64,000 bases of DNA from Neoceratodus forsteri (lineage: Eukaryota > Chordata > Ceratodontiformes > Ceratodontidae): the NCBI GenBank assembly GCA_016271365.2, contig CM057456.1, positions 661,319,501 to 661,383,500 of the forward strand. The letters run 5' to 3'. Of this stretch, positions 33,184 to 43,723 are shown piece by piece. The stretch's first letter is position 1. Each line of letters opens with the position of its first letter. The translations under genes and the position numbers were made by a program. The notes under the pieces are model-generated. The model was not told the DNA's origin. It did not search any database and saw only the letters and a list, made by a program, of their open reading frames with translations.

Positions 33184-34301
33184 AGGCAGCTCCTCCCTCG
33201 CGGCCTTCTGGTCAGAGCGGGTCCAGTAAGTCTGTTCTACCGACGTACGCCCGGACAAGGCTGCTAAGCCACTTACCTCTTCGGGTGAGCGCCTAGTCAA
33301 AACCCCTTCTGACAAGGCCGCCTCTCCTCCGACCTTCCTCGGGTAGGGAGTCCGATAAGTTGGACGTCGGCTCCTCTCATGTCTGCCCAGACACTGCCGA
33401 TAAGTCTGACGCAGGCTCCACTGACGACCTCCCGGTCAAGAAGCCTGCACCCGACCCTATTGATCAGTCTGGCACCCCAGGCTCTCCACAACATCTCACC
33501 ATGTTGCCTACTGAGGTCCCTGCATCCCCCTGACTGACTCCCGGGGATTTTAACCCTCCTTCCCTGGTCGTTACCGAGGACATCGAGATGCTGCCATCAG
33601 GGCTCCCTCCTCCTCCGGACCCCCTGACGCAGGATTCTCGGACTGGTCCCGACCCTGGCCGATCCGACGCCATCCAGCATCCCTTTGCCTGATGGAAGAC
33701 CTATTCCTCCGTCAGGTCTGTCGGACCTGCTCGATGGTATACTCATGCCAGGCCCGACGCCCGCGGGGCCAACATTTCCACTGTCTGGCCTGCCAGCAGG
33801 GCCTCTGCCTGGTTCCTCTGCTCCATCAGAGCCCATGGTGCCTGGGTACCCGATGCCACAGTACCAGATGCCGCAATATCCGGCACTGCAATACCCGACG
33901 CCAGGTTACCCGCCGTCGGGTTGCAGATACTCCTTTTACAGGTACCTCAATACCTGTATCCCCACCTCCTCCCCCTCCTCCCCGCCACCTCAGCTGCCGG
34001 TGGATCTGAAGGAGACTTGGCCCTGATGGGCTGAGGCCAGGCTCAGCTCACCAGGGAGGTCAAGTCGTCTCCGACGCCGACCCGATAGTGATCCCCATTG
34101 GAGATGGGAGACTCCTTCCCCCTGCCCAACACCACAGGAGAGCCCTCTAGTGCCCAGGGCGGGGAGGATACGCGCCCCCGGGAACTCCCCAGAGGGGTTG
34201 CCCTTCCCCCCCCGGGAGGAGTCTTCTTCCTCTTCATCATCTTCTGACTCGGACTCTGAGTCCAACCACTCTGATCCCGAAGACGAGCCCCATACTCCGG
34301 A

Positions 34302-35098
34302 ATGCCCCAGGCCGAGGGATCCCCGAAGTCCCCTCCGGAGGACCCTTCTTTTTTGGAGTTATTGAGGAAAATCCAGGAAGTTCATCAATGGCAATCAGTG
34401 GAGCCAGACCCACAGCGTAAAAAACTCGCTGCCCATCTAGATCTGCCCGAGACGGCTCCTATGCTGATCCCATCCTCACGCAGATCTTGTTTCCTCCATT
34501 TGGAAACAACCCTCTGTGTTAGCCCCCCTTTTGAGAAAGGCGGACAGGCTATATCAGGCTCCTGAGGGTGTAGAATTTCTTAGCCTTCATCCCAAGGCGG
34601 ATTCGGTAGTCATCGGCGCTGCTCACGGCTGCTCCACCAATCCTAAACACCTCAGCTCATCTCCGCCTGATAAGGAATCCAGGCTTCTGGACCAGTACGG
34701 GAAGAAGACCTATTCCTCTTCTACCCTAGGTATCAGGGCCCTTAACTTTGTTGCACATATGGGGGATTTCCAGAAGACCATCCTTAGTCAGGTGGAATCT
34801 AAATTGGACTCCCTTCCTGAGTCACAGACTAAACAGGAAGTGGGTGACCTCATCTGTTCCATTCGCTCGGCCTGTCAGCACATGCTATGTGCCACTTATG
34901 ATGCAGTGGAAGGAGCTTGGCCTTCACCATAGGCCTATGGCGTCATGCCTGGCTCCTGAGATACAGTCTGCTATACAGGATGCTCCCTTCAGGGGCTCGG
35001 TGCTGTTCGGGGGTGATATCAAGGACATCACCAAACTGCAGGAGAAGGGTACTGCACTCAGGTCTGTCCAGACTATGTACAGGCCCCCTCAAGGGTAG
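34302..35098 (+). pseudogene. DIRS-A2 gag, C-terminal core
   Basis: Frames 34302-34565, 34516-34932 and 34748-35098 together carry the gag core: PPEDPSFLELLRKIQEVHQW, ADRLYQAPEGVEFLSLHPKA, PPDKESRLLDQYGKKTYSSS, IRALNFVAHM. They end in the HAWLL and CSGVISR.. region and QTMYRPPQG. Two frameshifts divide it. Confidence 0.78.
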
Positions 35099-35184
35099 CG
35101 GCATCCTTTTCGTCACCAAAACCGACAGACAGAAGCTGCGAGGCAAACGGGCCCCTCCAGCAACCAAGACTCCCCCCAGCAAAA

Positions 35185-36396
35185 ATGCCGTGGGAGCGTT
35201 GGCTGCTGCACTGCCCCACACCTCCTGACTCCCTGCCTCTCCCACTGCCTCTGGAGGTTCCAGAGGAACCGGTAGGGGGGAGATTCTCCTCCTATCTGCC
35301 GGGTTGGGAGAGGATAATGTCAGACACTTGGATGCTCCAGTTGATATTGGTAGGACACTCAATAGAGTTTCTGCAGAAACCACCCCGAAGATCACCCCCC
35401 CATTGTCTTACTCACCGCAACATCTTCCTCTTGTCCTAGAGGAAATCATCTCCCTTCTCTGGAAGGCGGCAGTAGAGCCAGTTCCCACTCATCTTTGGGG
35501 AACCGGTTACTGTTCCCATTTTTTCATAGTTCCAAAGAAGACGGGAGATCTGAGGCTCATCCTAGACCTCAGCTCCCTGAACATGTTCATGGAGTACAAA
35601 CGCTTCAGAATGCTCTCTTACCAGAACCTTCTACCACTACTTCGGCCGGGACAGTGGCTATGCACTCTGGACATGCAGAATGCCTACCTGCACATCCCCA
35701 TATGCCCTTCCCACCACAGATTCCTCTGGTTTTGTTTCCAGGGGGACCACTACCAATTCAGGGCCCTCCCATTTGGTCTTTCCTTGGCCCCCCTGAGTGT
35801 TTACCAAATGCCTGTCGGTGGTAGCGGCCACCCTGCGTACCAAGGGAGTGCAGGTATTCCCGTACCTGGACAATTGGTTCCTGTTGGCCTCATCCAGTGA
35901 GGAACTCCTGCACTCCCTTTCCCTTACCCTGCAAGTTTTTACCAGCCTGGGTATCACCATCAACCAAGCCAAGTCCTACCTGATCCCTTGCCAATGCCTC
36001 CAATTTATAGGGGCGATTCTGGACACGACCACCAGCAAAGCCTTCTTGCCCCCGGACAGGGTAGACACCCTTCAGACTCAGACGCGTCTTCTGTCCGGCT
36101 ACAGGAGGGTCGGAGCCAGGTCTGTCCTCCGCCTCCTCGGGCTAATGGCGGCTGCCATTCCAACAGTCCCATTAGCTCGGCTCCATACGAGGATCCCTCA
36201 GTGGACACTTCGGTTGCAATGGGACCAGACCAGGGACAATCTATCCCAAGAGGTACTAGTTTCAGATCCCATGATCAGGGACTTGCAATGGTGGATCGTT
36301 CAGGAGAACCTTTGCCTGGGAGTTCACTTCTGCATCGATCCCCCTTCCCAGACGTTAATGACAGATGTGCAGGAGAAGGCTGGGGTGCCCATCTAG
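35185..36396 (+). pseudogene. DIRS-A2 reverse transcriptase, catalytic site mutated
   Basis: The RT is readable in two frames: YCSHFFIVPKKTGDLRLILD, LNMFMEYKRFRMLSYQNLL, CTLDMQNAYLHIPICPSHHR (motif A, Asp kept), YQFRALPFGLSLAP (motif B), then VQVFPYLDNWFLLASSS in the next frame. The catalytic box is YLDN (35863-35874) instead of YLDD; the second aspartate of the metal-binding pair is lost, a change expected to kill polymerase activity. A frameshift lies near 35800. Confidence 0.88.
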
Positions 36397-37120
36397 GGTC
36401 TCACAGGACCCTGGGCAGCTGGTCCAAGTTCGAGCAAAACCTGAACATAAATGTGCTCGAACAGAGGGCAGTCCTTTATGCCCTTCAGTCTCTCTCTCCC
36501 TTCATCCTCCCCGATCATCTTCTCATACAAGTAAACATGTGCGTAGTCTGGTACCTCATCAAACAGGGAGGAACACGTTCCTACCCCCTGTGCCGGAAAG
36601 TGATGAGAATCTGGCATTGGGCAGCCCAATATCACCTTCACTTGACCGCAGTTCACGTTCCGGGAGTGGAAAAGACACTGGCAGATGAACTCAGTCGGTC
36701 CTCAGCTAGGTCTCATGAATGAGAGTTAGATCAGCAAATCGTAAACAACATTTTTCAGTGAGGGGGAACACCTCAGATAGATCTCTTTGCCTCTCCCCAA
36801 AATGCAGAACTTCCCGCTGCCTTCTCGCTCGATCCAGGGCGAAACATTTTATGGTGGGACGCTCTGTCTCTCAGTTGGAGGGACAGATTCGTTTATGCCT
36901 TCCCTCTCATTCCCTTAATTCCGAGGGTCCTGAACAAACTCGGGTCGGAAGGAGCTCGAATGATTCTCATTGCTCCCTTCTGGCCCAGGCAAGTTTGGTT
37001 CTCTCTTGTGCAACTGTTTTCAGAGGAACCTCCTCTTCGTCTGTCGCAACAATTGTTGACCCAGGATCAGGGGACCCTTGTTCATTCAGGTCTCAAATCC
37101 CTTCATCTCCATGCATGGCT
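36340..37120 (+). pseudogene. DIRS-A2 RNase H and ORF2 C-terminal domain
   Basis: The domain starts TLMTD at 36353 and continues, after a small frameshift, as GWGAHLGSHRTLGSWSKFEQ, INVLEQRAVLYALQ, LIKQGGTRSYPLCRKVM and HVPGVEKTLADELSRSSAR. It stops at 36720. The conserved tail then reads IDLFASPQNAELPAAFS and RMILIAPFWPRQVWFSL in other frames. Confidence 0.8.
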
Positions 37121-38156
37121 CCTGCAGACATAGCTAAAGCCCGCTTTGGAGTCTCTCCTTTAGTAGCAGACATTTTGGTGGAAGCCAGGAAGCCTTCTAC
37201 CAGGTCCACCTACGCTCTGAAGTGGAAACGGTTTTCTGTTTGCACAATTTCAAAAAATTTTGAGCCTTTCTTGTGCCCCGTCAACAAAGTCCTGGACTAC
37301 ATGCGTCACCTCTTTGATCTGGGTTTCAGCCATTCCTCGTTGAAAGTCCACATGGCAGCTATCTCAGCCTACCATATTCCCTTTGGAGACAGGACTTTTG
37401 CTCAGTTAGAAGTCTCTTAAGACTTTCCACAGAGGAGCTCTCCATTTGAGACCCCCCATCCGCATTCCTGACCCTCCATGGGACCTAAATTTCATTCTGG
37501 AGAAGCTTACTCTGCCTTCCTTCAAGCCAGCAGCAACAGCCGATTTGAAGTTCCTTTCTTGGAAGACACTCTTCCTAGTCGTCATTACTTCTGCTCGGTG
37601 AATTTCCAAGCTTCAGGCCTTAATGTGTAAAATCCCGTACTTGATTTTTCACAAGGAGCGCGTGGCTCTACGCACCAACCCTAAGTTTCTTCCTAATCTA
37701 CTTTTCAGAATCTACTCTGAATCAATCTATTGAGCTACCTGCTTTCTTTACGCAACACTCCAATAAAGGGGAGTACCTCTTGCATACTTTGGATGTTCAC
37801 AGAATCCTGAGATACTATCCATAAGGATCTCAGAAAGACCGATCAGCTTTTTGTCTCCATTGCTCACAAAATAGAAGGTAGTGCGGTTTCCAAGCAATGC
37901 CTATCAAAATGGTTGTCGAATTGTATCACTTTGTTACGACAAGTACAAGAAGACCCTTCCGTGTCAAGTCAGAGGTCACTCCACCAGAGGAGTAGCTGCC
38001 TCTGTGGCTTGTCTCAAAAATGTGTCAGCGGCAGACATCTGTGCAGCCGCAACTTGGACTTCTGTCCATACCTTCACAAAACACTATAGTTTGGACATCG
38101 CCTCTCGCCGTAGAGTAGGCTTTGGGTTGGCTGTCCTACAAGGTCTCCTTTCATGA
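37121..38156 (+). pseudogene. DIRS-A2 tyrosine recombinase
   Basis: The N-terminal SAM-like core-binding domain is open (ILVEARKPSTRSTYALKWKR, LDYMRHLFDLGFSHSSLKVH) to a stop at 37420. The catalytic half, broken by stops between 37421 and 37880, ends in an open frame 37881-38156. That frame carries the HxxR motif HSTR (His codon 37977-37979) and the nucleophilic Tyr of FTKHYSLDI (38085-38087), ending GFGLAVLQGLLS. This is the best-preserved recombinase of the window. Confidence 0.85.
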
Positions 38157-38255
38157 GACACGTTCAGCCCTGAGGTTCCATGCTATGGATAACAATCCTT
38201 CTCCTGAGTGCTTTTCCTTGTTCCAGACTGCTTGGGACTCATTCCTGTATGTGAA

Positions 38256-38350
38256 TACCTACTGCAAGAGCCCTCTCGAAGTAAGATAGTACAGTTACGT
38301 AAGAACTTACCATAACAGTAGATCTTTGAGAGAGGCTCTTGCAGTAGGTA
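38256..38350. repeat. DIRS-A2 internal complementary region
   Basis: The first half (TACCTACTGCAAGAGCCCTC..) is complementary to the element's left end at 32386-32420. The second half (TAAGAACTTACCATAACAG.. TCTTGCAGTAGGTA) predicts the missing right terminus. It aligns with the A1 block at 28731-28818. Confidence 0.88.
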
Positions 38351-38474
38351 TGGCCTTCCCGCCCTCCGTCCCCTTAAGTTTTCTTTGCTTCATTTCCATG
38401 GGGGGAAATATCCTCTCCTCTCTCATCTTGCCTCTTTTGACTTTTGGCGGGAAAGAACTGGAAGGCGAGCATGG

Positions 38475-38771
38475 GGGTGATAGGTTGAACAGAGCTGTCG
38501 GAGGTGCAGCCAGCACCTCCTTGAGCTCCCTCAATAATTTAGGGTGCACCTCAACCGATCTCATTGCCTTGTCTACTTTGAACTGCAATAGTTCCTTGAG
38601 GACTTTCTCCTCTGTAAAAGGAATTGTGTCTACTTCCTTTTCTTTAATGTCCTTGTCCCTTAACTTTGGTCTGTCACCAACCCCTTCCTCTGCAAATACT
38701 GAACAAAAGTAATTGTTCAATATGTCCGCTTGTTTTGGTCCTCTTCCTCCCAACCCCCCCTTCCCCTTTTT
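38475..38771 (-). pseudogene. CR1 LINE fragment, RT side of a split copy
   Basis: On minus it encodes QADILNNYFCSVFAEEGVG, then FTEEKVLKELLQFKVDKAM and HPKLLRELKEVLA, the N-terminal RT region of CR1, as in ILNKYFCSVFTKEEGEV of the plus-strand CR1 at about 17418. It ends at about 38475 within a TALFNLS-like block, so its 3' two-thirds are gone. Its upstream continuation is at 42925-43480; the two are separated by the insert 38772-42924. Confidence 0.8.
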
Positions 38772-39099
38772 ATGTTGATTGTGTGCATGCGCTAAAAACA
38801 TATTGCAGCAGCTTTCCTTCAGAAGCAGGTTGTGGAGGCATGGCACTGTTGTGGCCAATGCCCCCACAGCCTTTAAAGGCCTGGCCTGCTTTCCCCAATG
38901 CCATGGCATCTGCAGCTGACACTAGTTCAGCAGCAGCATGCCACAACCGTGTAAAAAAAATTTGCCGCTGCAATCAGGGGCCGCCTTGTCATTGCAGCAT
39001 AAGCCATTCACTGCAGTGAGGGAGCGACCCGTCATTGCTGGGTGGAACCTTGGTACTCTGATATTGTTGGTGAACATGGTAGCAGCTTGCCGCCCGTGT

Positions 39100-39420
39100 T
39101 CACAAACAATGGTGAAACCCCACCCGTCACGTGCGGAGGGTGGCCAGTCCCCTCGGCAGCATGTGCCCCCCACAGTGTTTGTGTGCAGACAGGGCCCCAA
39201 TCCCTGTCGGCTTCAGTGCCATAAGCATGCGTTCTTTTTGCCGGCGGGGAGCCTACCCTGTCAGCATCATGCCCCCAATGTTTCATTTGCCAGCGGAGGG
39301 CCCACTCCGTCTGCAAATTCCCCAAACACCCAGTGCAGTTGTGCCGAGGGTGCCCAATCCCCATCGGCTAGAGATCCCAAAAGAAACACTGTATTGGCAT
39401 GCTGGGCCCCACCCCCAGCA
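39100..39420. repeat. Degenerate ~53-bp tandem repeat
   Basis: Successive units share a GTCGGC/TCAGC/ATCGGC boundary at about 39156, 39206, 39258, 39312 and 39364, a central CAGTGTTTG/TTCTTTTTGCC/CAGTTGTGCC block, and a GGGCCC/GGGTGCCCAATCCC block. Five or six diverged units are recognisable. Confidence 0.6.
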
Positions 39421-39734
39421 TGCCAAAATAGCCCTGTAAAAAACATAAACCGTCCTGTGTTGTTTTTCCCCATTTAACCTATAAAGAAAAAAGGACCTCG
39501 CAGTTTCCTCTGCCCTCCCATAACCGCGCCCACCCTCTGTGCACCCTGCCTCCCCACACAACCCCTCACCCCATATTTACCTCCAGAGCATGGCGTGACG
39601 ATCTTCGGTGGACCGGGAACATGTCTGCACTCTTCAAAGCCGACCGCGAACTGAGGAAATGCCGGTAAGCTGTATAATGGCATAGATAGGGTTTTTTCAA
39701 CTTTGATGCATATCTCGGGCATTTTTTGGACTTT

Positions 39735-41030
39735 TGGCACCAAATTTTCAGCATGGGTTTTTTGGGAACCCCTCCTCATGAATTCTGCCACTATCATGGC
39801 GTTATTCGGCCCCGAAAGGTGATTTCGCGGTCACTGCGCTGAATCACCTTTCGGGACCGATTAACAAAACGACAGTGCCAGTATTAATGAGGTGGGCTCT
39901 CAAAAAGCCTATGTTGCAATTTAGTGGAAAAATCAAAATGACTGTTACATCTAGTGTGTGCTGAGTTGCTACGCACGCCGAAACTTGCAATTTGCAATAT
40001 TTTCACGCCAGATTTTCAACATTGGCATTTTCCACACTGCTTGTGAACAGTACAGCTGTCATTTTTCACATCCTGGCGAAATGTGTTTTCACACTTCCAG
40101 CACAGAATAGTGCAGTCACTGCGGGCCATCAGTGTTTGGGACAGATTACAAAAATGACAGTGACACTGTTCACGAGCAGAGGCCTTAAAATGCCTATGTT
40201 GAACATTTGGTGATGAAAATCCATAAAATGAGTGTGTTCCGAGCGTGCGTTGCACAGTTTGCACGCACGCTCGTAAGTTTGCGAATTTATAATATTTTCA
40301 CTACAGATTTTCAACATTGCTATAGTTCTGCACCTCCTTATGAACAGTACAGCTGTCACTTTTCACATTGTGGCTGAAATGTGTTTTCACAGTTCCGGCA
40401 CAGGATAGCGCAGTCGCTGTGGGAAATCCATGTTCGGGACACATTATAAAAATGACAGTGACACTGTTCATTAGCAGAGGTCCTAAAATGCCTATGTTGA
40501 AAATTTGGTGATGAAAATCCATAAAATGAGTGTGTTCCGAGTGTGCGTTGCCCAGTTTCCACACATGCAACTTTGTAATATTTTCACTCCAGATTTTCAA
40601 CATTGCCATTTTCCCACATCTCCTTATAAACAATGCAACTGTCATTTTTCACATCCTGGCCGAAATGTGTTTTCGCTCTTCCGGACAATAAATAGCATGG
40701 TCGCTGTGTGAAATCAGTGTTCAGAACACATTAAGAAAATCACACTGACACTGTTCATGAGCAGAGGTCCTAAAATGCCTATGTTGAAAATTTTGTGATG
40801 AAACGTCATAAAATGACTGTGTTACAAGCATGTGTTGTGCAGTTTCCATGCACCCTTGTAACCTCGCAAATTAGTAATATTTTCATGCCACATTTTCAAC
40901 ACTGGCATTTTTCCACACCTCCTTATGAACAGTGCAGCTGTCATTTTTCACATCCTGGCCGAAATTTTTTTCACACTTCCGGCGCAGAGTAACGCAGTTG
41001 CTGTCAGAAATCAGTGTTTGGGACAGATTA
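39735..41030. repeat. ~290-bp tandem repeat, about 4.5 units
   Basis: The marker CCTATGTTG occurs at 39908, 40193, 40491 and 40778, giving periods of 285, 298 and 287 bp. Each unit also holds an ATTTTCAACATTG block, CTGTCATTTTTCACATCCTGG, and an ATGACAGTGACACTGTTCA-like block. Units diverge moderately; the first is the most different. Confidence 0.9.
39807..39859. repeat. 18-bp inverted repeat (hairpin)
   Basis: CGGCCCCGAAAGGTGATT at 39807-39824 pairs with AATCACCTTTCGGGACCG at 39842-39859, with one mismatch, around a 17-nt loop. It lies in the first, diverged unit of the 290-bp array; other units have lost the complementarity. Confidence 0.9.
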
Positions 41031-42910
41031 GGATTGAGCCAGTAAGAGAGAGAGGGAGGGTGACTGAGCTCAACCAAGCTCTGTCGGGACTGCTGTGGAT
41101 TTCTTTGTGGGCAGGAAAATGCAACATCGCAGGCAGGAGCCCAGTACAATAGGGCAGCCTGCAGCACCGGGAGACACAGAACAAGCGAGTGAGGGAGGGG
41201 GAGTGAGTGAGCTCAACGGAGCTCTCTTGGGACTACTGCGGATTTCTTTGTGGGCAGAAAAAGGCAGCAATGCACACAGGGGCCTATTACAAAAGGGCAG
41301 CCTGCAGCGGCGGGAGAAACGGAATGAGCGAGTGAGAGAGGGGGAGTGAGTGAGGTCAACTGAGCTCTGTCGGGACTGCTGCAGATTTCTTTGTGGGCAG
41401 AAAAAGGTGCCAACAGAGGCAGAAGCCCAGTACAAAACGGCAGCCTGCAGTGCCAGGAGAAACGGAATGAGCGAGTGAGACAGGAGGAGGAGTGAGCGAC
41501 CTCAACAGAGTTGTGTCGGGACAGCTGAAGATTTCTTTGTGGGCAGAATAAGGTGCCAACGCAGGCAGGAGCCCAGTACAAAAGGGCAGCCTGCAGCGCC
41601 GGGAGAAACACAATGAGCGAGTGAGAGAGGGGGAGTGAGCGAGCTCAATGGAGCTCTGTCATGACTGCTGCGGATTTCTTTGTGGGCAGAAAAAGGCGGC
41701 AACGCAGGCAGGAGACCAGTACAAAAGCCAGCCGATAGAAATGAAGCGGCAGCGAGAGAGGGGGACTGAGCGAGCTCAGCGGAGGTGTGTCAGGACTGCT
41801 GCAGATTTCTTTGTGGGCAGAAAAAGGCAGCAATGCGCGCAGGGGCCCAGTACAAAAGGGCAGCCTGCAGCAGCAGGAGAAACAGAACAAGCGAGTGAGA
41901 GAGGGGGAGTGAGCAAGCTCAACGGAGCCCTATCGTGACTGCTGCAAATGTCTTTGTGGGCAGAAGAAGGCGGCAACGCAGGCAGGAGCCCAGTACAAAA
42001 GGGCAGCCTGCAGCGCTGGCAGAAACGGAACGAGCGAGTGAGAGGGGGATTGAGCGGGCTCAATGGAGCTCTGTTGTGACTGCTGCAGATTTCTTTATGG
42101 GCAGGAAAAGCCGACAACGCAGGCAGGAGCCCAGTACAGAAGGCAGCCTGCAGTGCCGGGAGAAACACAATGAGTGAGTGAGAGAGGGGGAGTGAGCGAG
42201 CTCAACGGACCTGTGTCGGGACTGCTGTAGATTTCTTTGTGGGCAGAAAAAGCTGCCAATGCAGGCAGGAGCCCAGTACAAAAGGGCAGCCTGCAGCAGT
42301 GGGAGATGGAATGAGTGAGGGAGGGGAAGTGTGTGAGCTCAACAGAGCTCTGTTGGGACTGCTGTGGATTTCTTTGTGGGCAGAAAAAGGCAGCAGTGCA
42401 CGCAGGGGCCCAGTACAAAAGAGCAGCCTGCAGTGGCAGGAGAAACTGAATGAGAGAGGGGGAGTAGCGAACTCAACGGAGCTCTGTCGTGACTGCTGCA
42501 GATTTCTTTGTGGGCAGAAGGAGGCTGCAACGCAGGCAGGAGCCCAGTACAAAAGGGCAGCCTGCAATGCCGGCAGAAAGGGAACGAGCGAGTGACAGAG
42601 GGGGGTGACCTAGCTCAATGGAGCTCTGTCAGCACTGCTGCAGATTTCTTTGTGGGCAGAAAAAGGCGCCAACAGAGGCAGGAGCCCAGTACAGAAGGGC
42701 AGCCTGCAGCGCCAGGAGAAACGGAATGAGCAAGTGAGACAAGGGGAGTGAGCGACCTCAATGGAGCTCTGTCGGGACAGCTGCGGATTTCTTTGTGGAC
42801 AGAAAAGGGTGCCAATGCAGGCAGGAGCCCAATACAAAACAGCAGCCTGCAGCACCGGGAGAAACAGAACAAGCGAGTGACAGAGGGGCAGTAAGCGAGC
42901 GCAACAGACC
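41031..42910. repeat. 143-bp tandem repeat, 13 units
   Basis: GATTTCTTTGTGGGCAG (or a near match) recurs at 41098, 41241, 41384, 41530, 41673, 41804, 41947, 42088, 42230, 42367, 42501, 42643 and 42786. The spacing is mostly 141-146 bp, with shorter units of 131, 134 and 137. Each unit continues with GCAGGAGCCCAGTACAAAAG, CAGCCTGCAG and a GAGCGAGTGAGAGAGGGGGA tract. The many 60-130-codon open frames over it are by-products of repetition. Confidence 0.95.
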
Positions 42911-42924
42911 AACTCAATCAACAT

Positions 42925-43480
42925 TCGGCATTGATAAATGCTTGTTACCTTACTGTCCCTCCTTTGGTGTTTCTCTTCTCGCTTATGTATCTAAAGAATG
43001 TTTCATCCCCCTTTTTTAATGATTGGGCAATATCTCCTCCATTTGCACCTTTACACCCCTAGCTGCTCTCCCTGCCTCTTTGTTTCTCTTGGTAACTCTC
43101 CCTATCCTTCTCCTCCTGTGCTCTCGTGTACCTTCTAAATGCTAGTTTTTTTGCCCTTAATTTCTCTGCTGCTTCTCTAGAGAACCATAGCGATCTTTTT
43201 TTTTTAATTTTTTTTTTTTACCCTTGCTAACCTGCCCGACACAGAGATTTGTTGCCTTTTCAATGCCCCCCTCCTTTATTTTTTCCCATTGTTCCTCAAC
43301 TCCCCCCAGTTTCCCTATCCCTGCTAGAATTTCCCAGAGACATTCTTTCATTTTTTCAGAATCAGCCCTCCTGAAGTCCAGGACCCTCGTCTTAGTGTGG
43401 ATCGATTCTGGCAATCTCATAGTCCCTAGCCTTCCATTCAGCAAGTCGTGTATCCTGTGTAACAAAAGCTAATTCCTTTC
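42925..43480 (-). pseudogene. CR1 LINE fragment, endonuclease side of the split copy
   Basis: On minus it encodes TKTRVLDFRRADSEKMKECL, EEQWEKIKEGGIEKATNLCV, then broken frames that include a DETFFRYISE-like block. This is the end of the CR1 endonuclease and linker, matching 16930-17330 of the plus-strand CR1. It continues at 38771 beyond the insert. Its 5' end lies only about 130 bp before the GLB1 exon. Confidence 0.82.
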
Positions 43481-43610
43481 TGAACAACAGTTTTTCCTCT
43501 CACTGTTTTTATATTGGATTGTTTGCCTGCTTGCTAAAAGATTTCCAGCTAACTGACCATGAATAAATGGTGGTGTCATAAATTCTAATCTGTAATTCGT
43601 TTCTTCATAG

Positions 43611-43723
43611 GAGCAAACACACCGTATGCATCCCAGCCTACTAGTTACGATTATGATGCTCCATTATCTGAGGCAGGAGACCTAACAGAGAAATATTTTG
43701 CTATCAGGGAAGTAATTAAAAAG
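43611..43723 (+). CDS. GLB1: GLB1 (lysosomal beta-galactosidase) internal exon
   Basis: This 113-bp exon has an acceptor ending TTTCTTCATAG and a donor GTGAGG. Two bases complete a split Gly codon and 37 codons follow, including [20 protein letters not shown] and [17 protein letters not shown]; it ends in phase 0. From memory, vertebrate GLB1 has nearly the same block ([22 protein letters not shown]), whereas the paralogue GLB1L is more different after SEAGD. The enzyme is a family-35 glycosidase of the lysosome that removes terminal beta-linked galactose from GM1 ganglioside and keratan sulfate. This segment follows the catalytic TIM barrel's GGTNFxYWNG block. No stop or frameshift is present, so the exon looks functional. 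Neighbouring exons are not visible, so both flanking introns are large (at least about 43 kb and 20 kb). Confidence 0.93.

Larger units (their letters stand above)
32386..38470 (+). mobile_element. DIRS-A2: DIRS retrotransposon lacking its right end
   Basis: This second DIRS-A copy, about 6.1 kb, is inserted in the recombinase region of DIRS-C in the same orientation. It has the left terminus (ATCTTACTTCGAGAGGGC), TATA-like promoter, gag, RT/RNase H, recombinase and internal complementary region. The right inverted repeat is missing: sequence passes at about 38470 straight into a CR1 that lacks its own 3' end, which points to a deletion removing both. Confidence 0.88.
38772..42924. mobile_element. 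4.15-kb satellite-bearing insert with 10-bp TIRs
   Basis: This block interrupts a CR1 copy between two consecutive parts of its ORF2. It starts ATGTTGATTG and ends CAATCAACAT, an exact 10-bp terminal inverted repeat at the ends predicted by the CR1 alignment. Inside are about 230 bp of unique sequence, a degenerate 53-bp repeat, a hairpin, about 4.5 units of a 290-bp repeat and 13 units of a 143-bp repeat running almost to the right end. No transposase is seen. It is probably a non-autonomous DNA transposon that carries or expanded satellites. The TSD and the superfamily are not clear. Confidence 0.6.

Noticed and set aside
41031..42910. CRISPR-like array
   Set aside because: Units repeat along their whole length with no unique spacers, and the genome is clearly a vertebrate one.
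41070..42924. Many overlapping open frames of 60-130 codons on both strands over the 143-bp array
   Set aside because: They follow the repeat period, appear in all frames, shift frame each unit because 143 is not a multiple of 3, and share no domain. They are by-products of the satellite.
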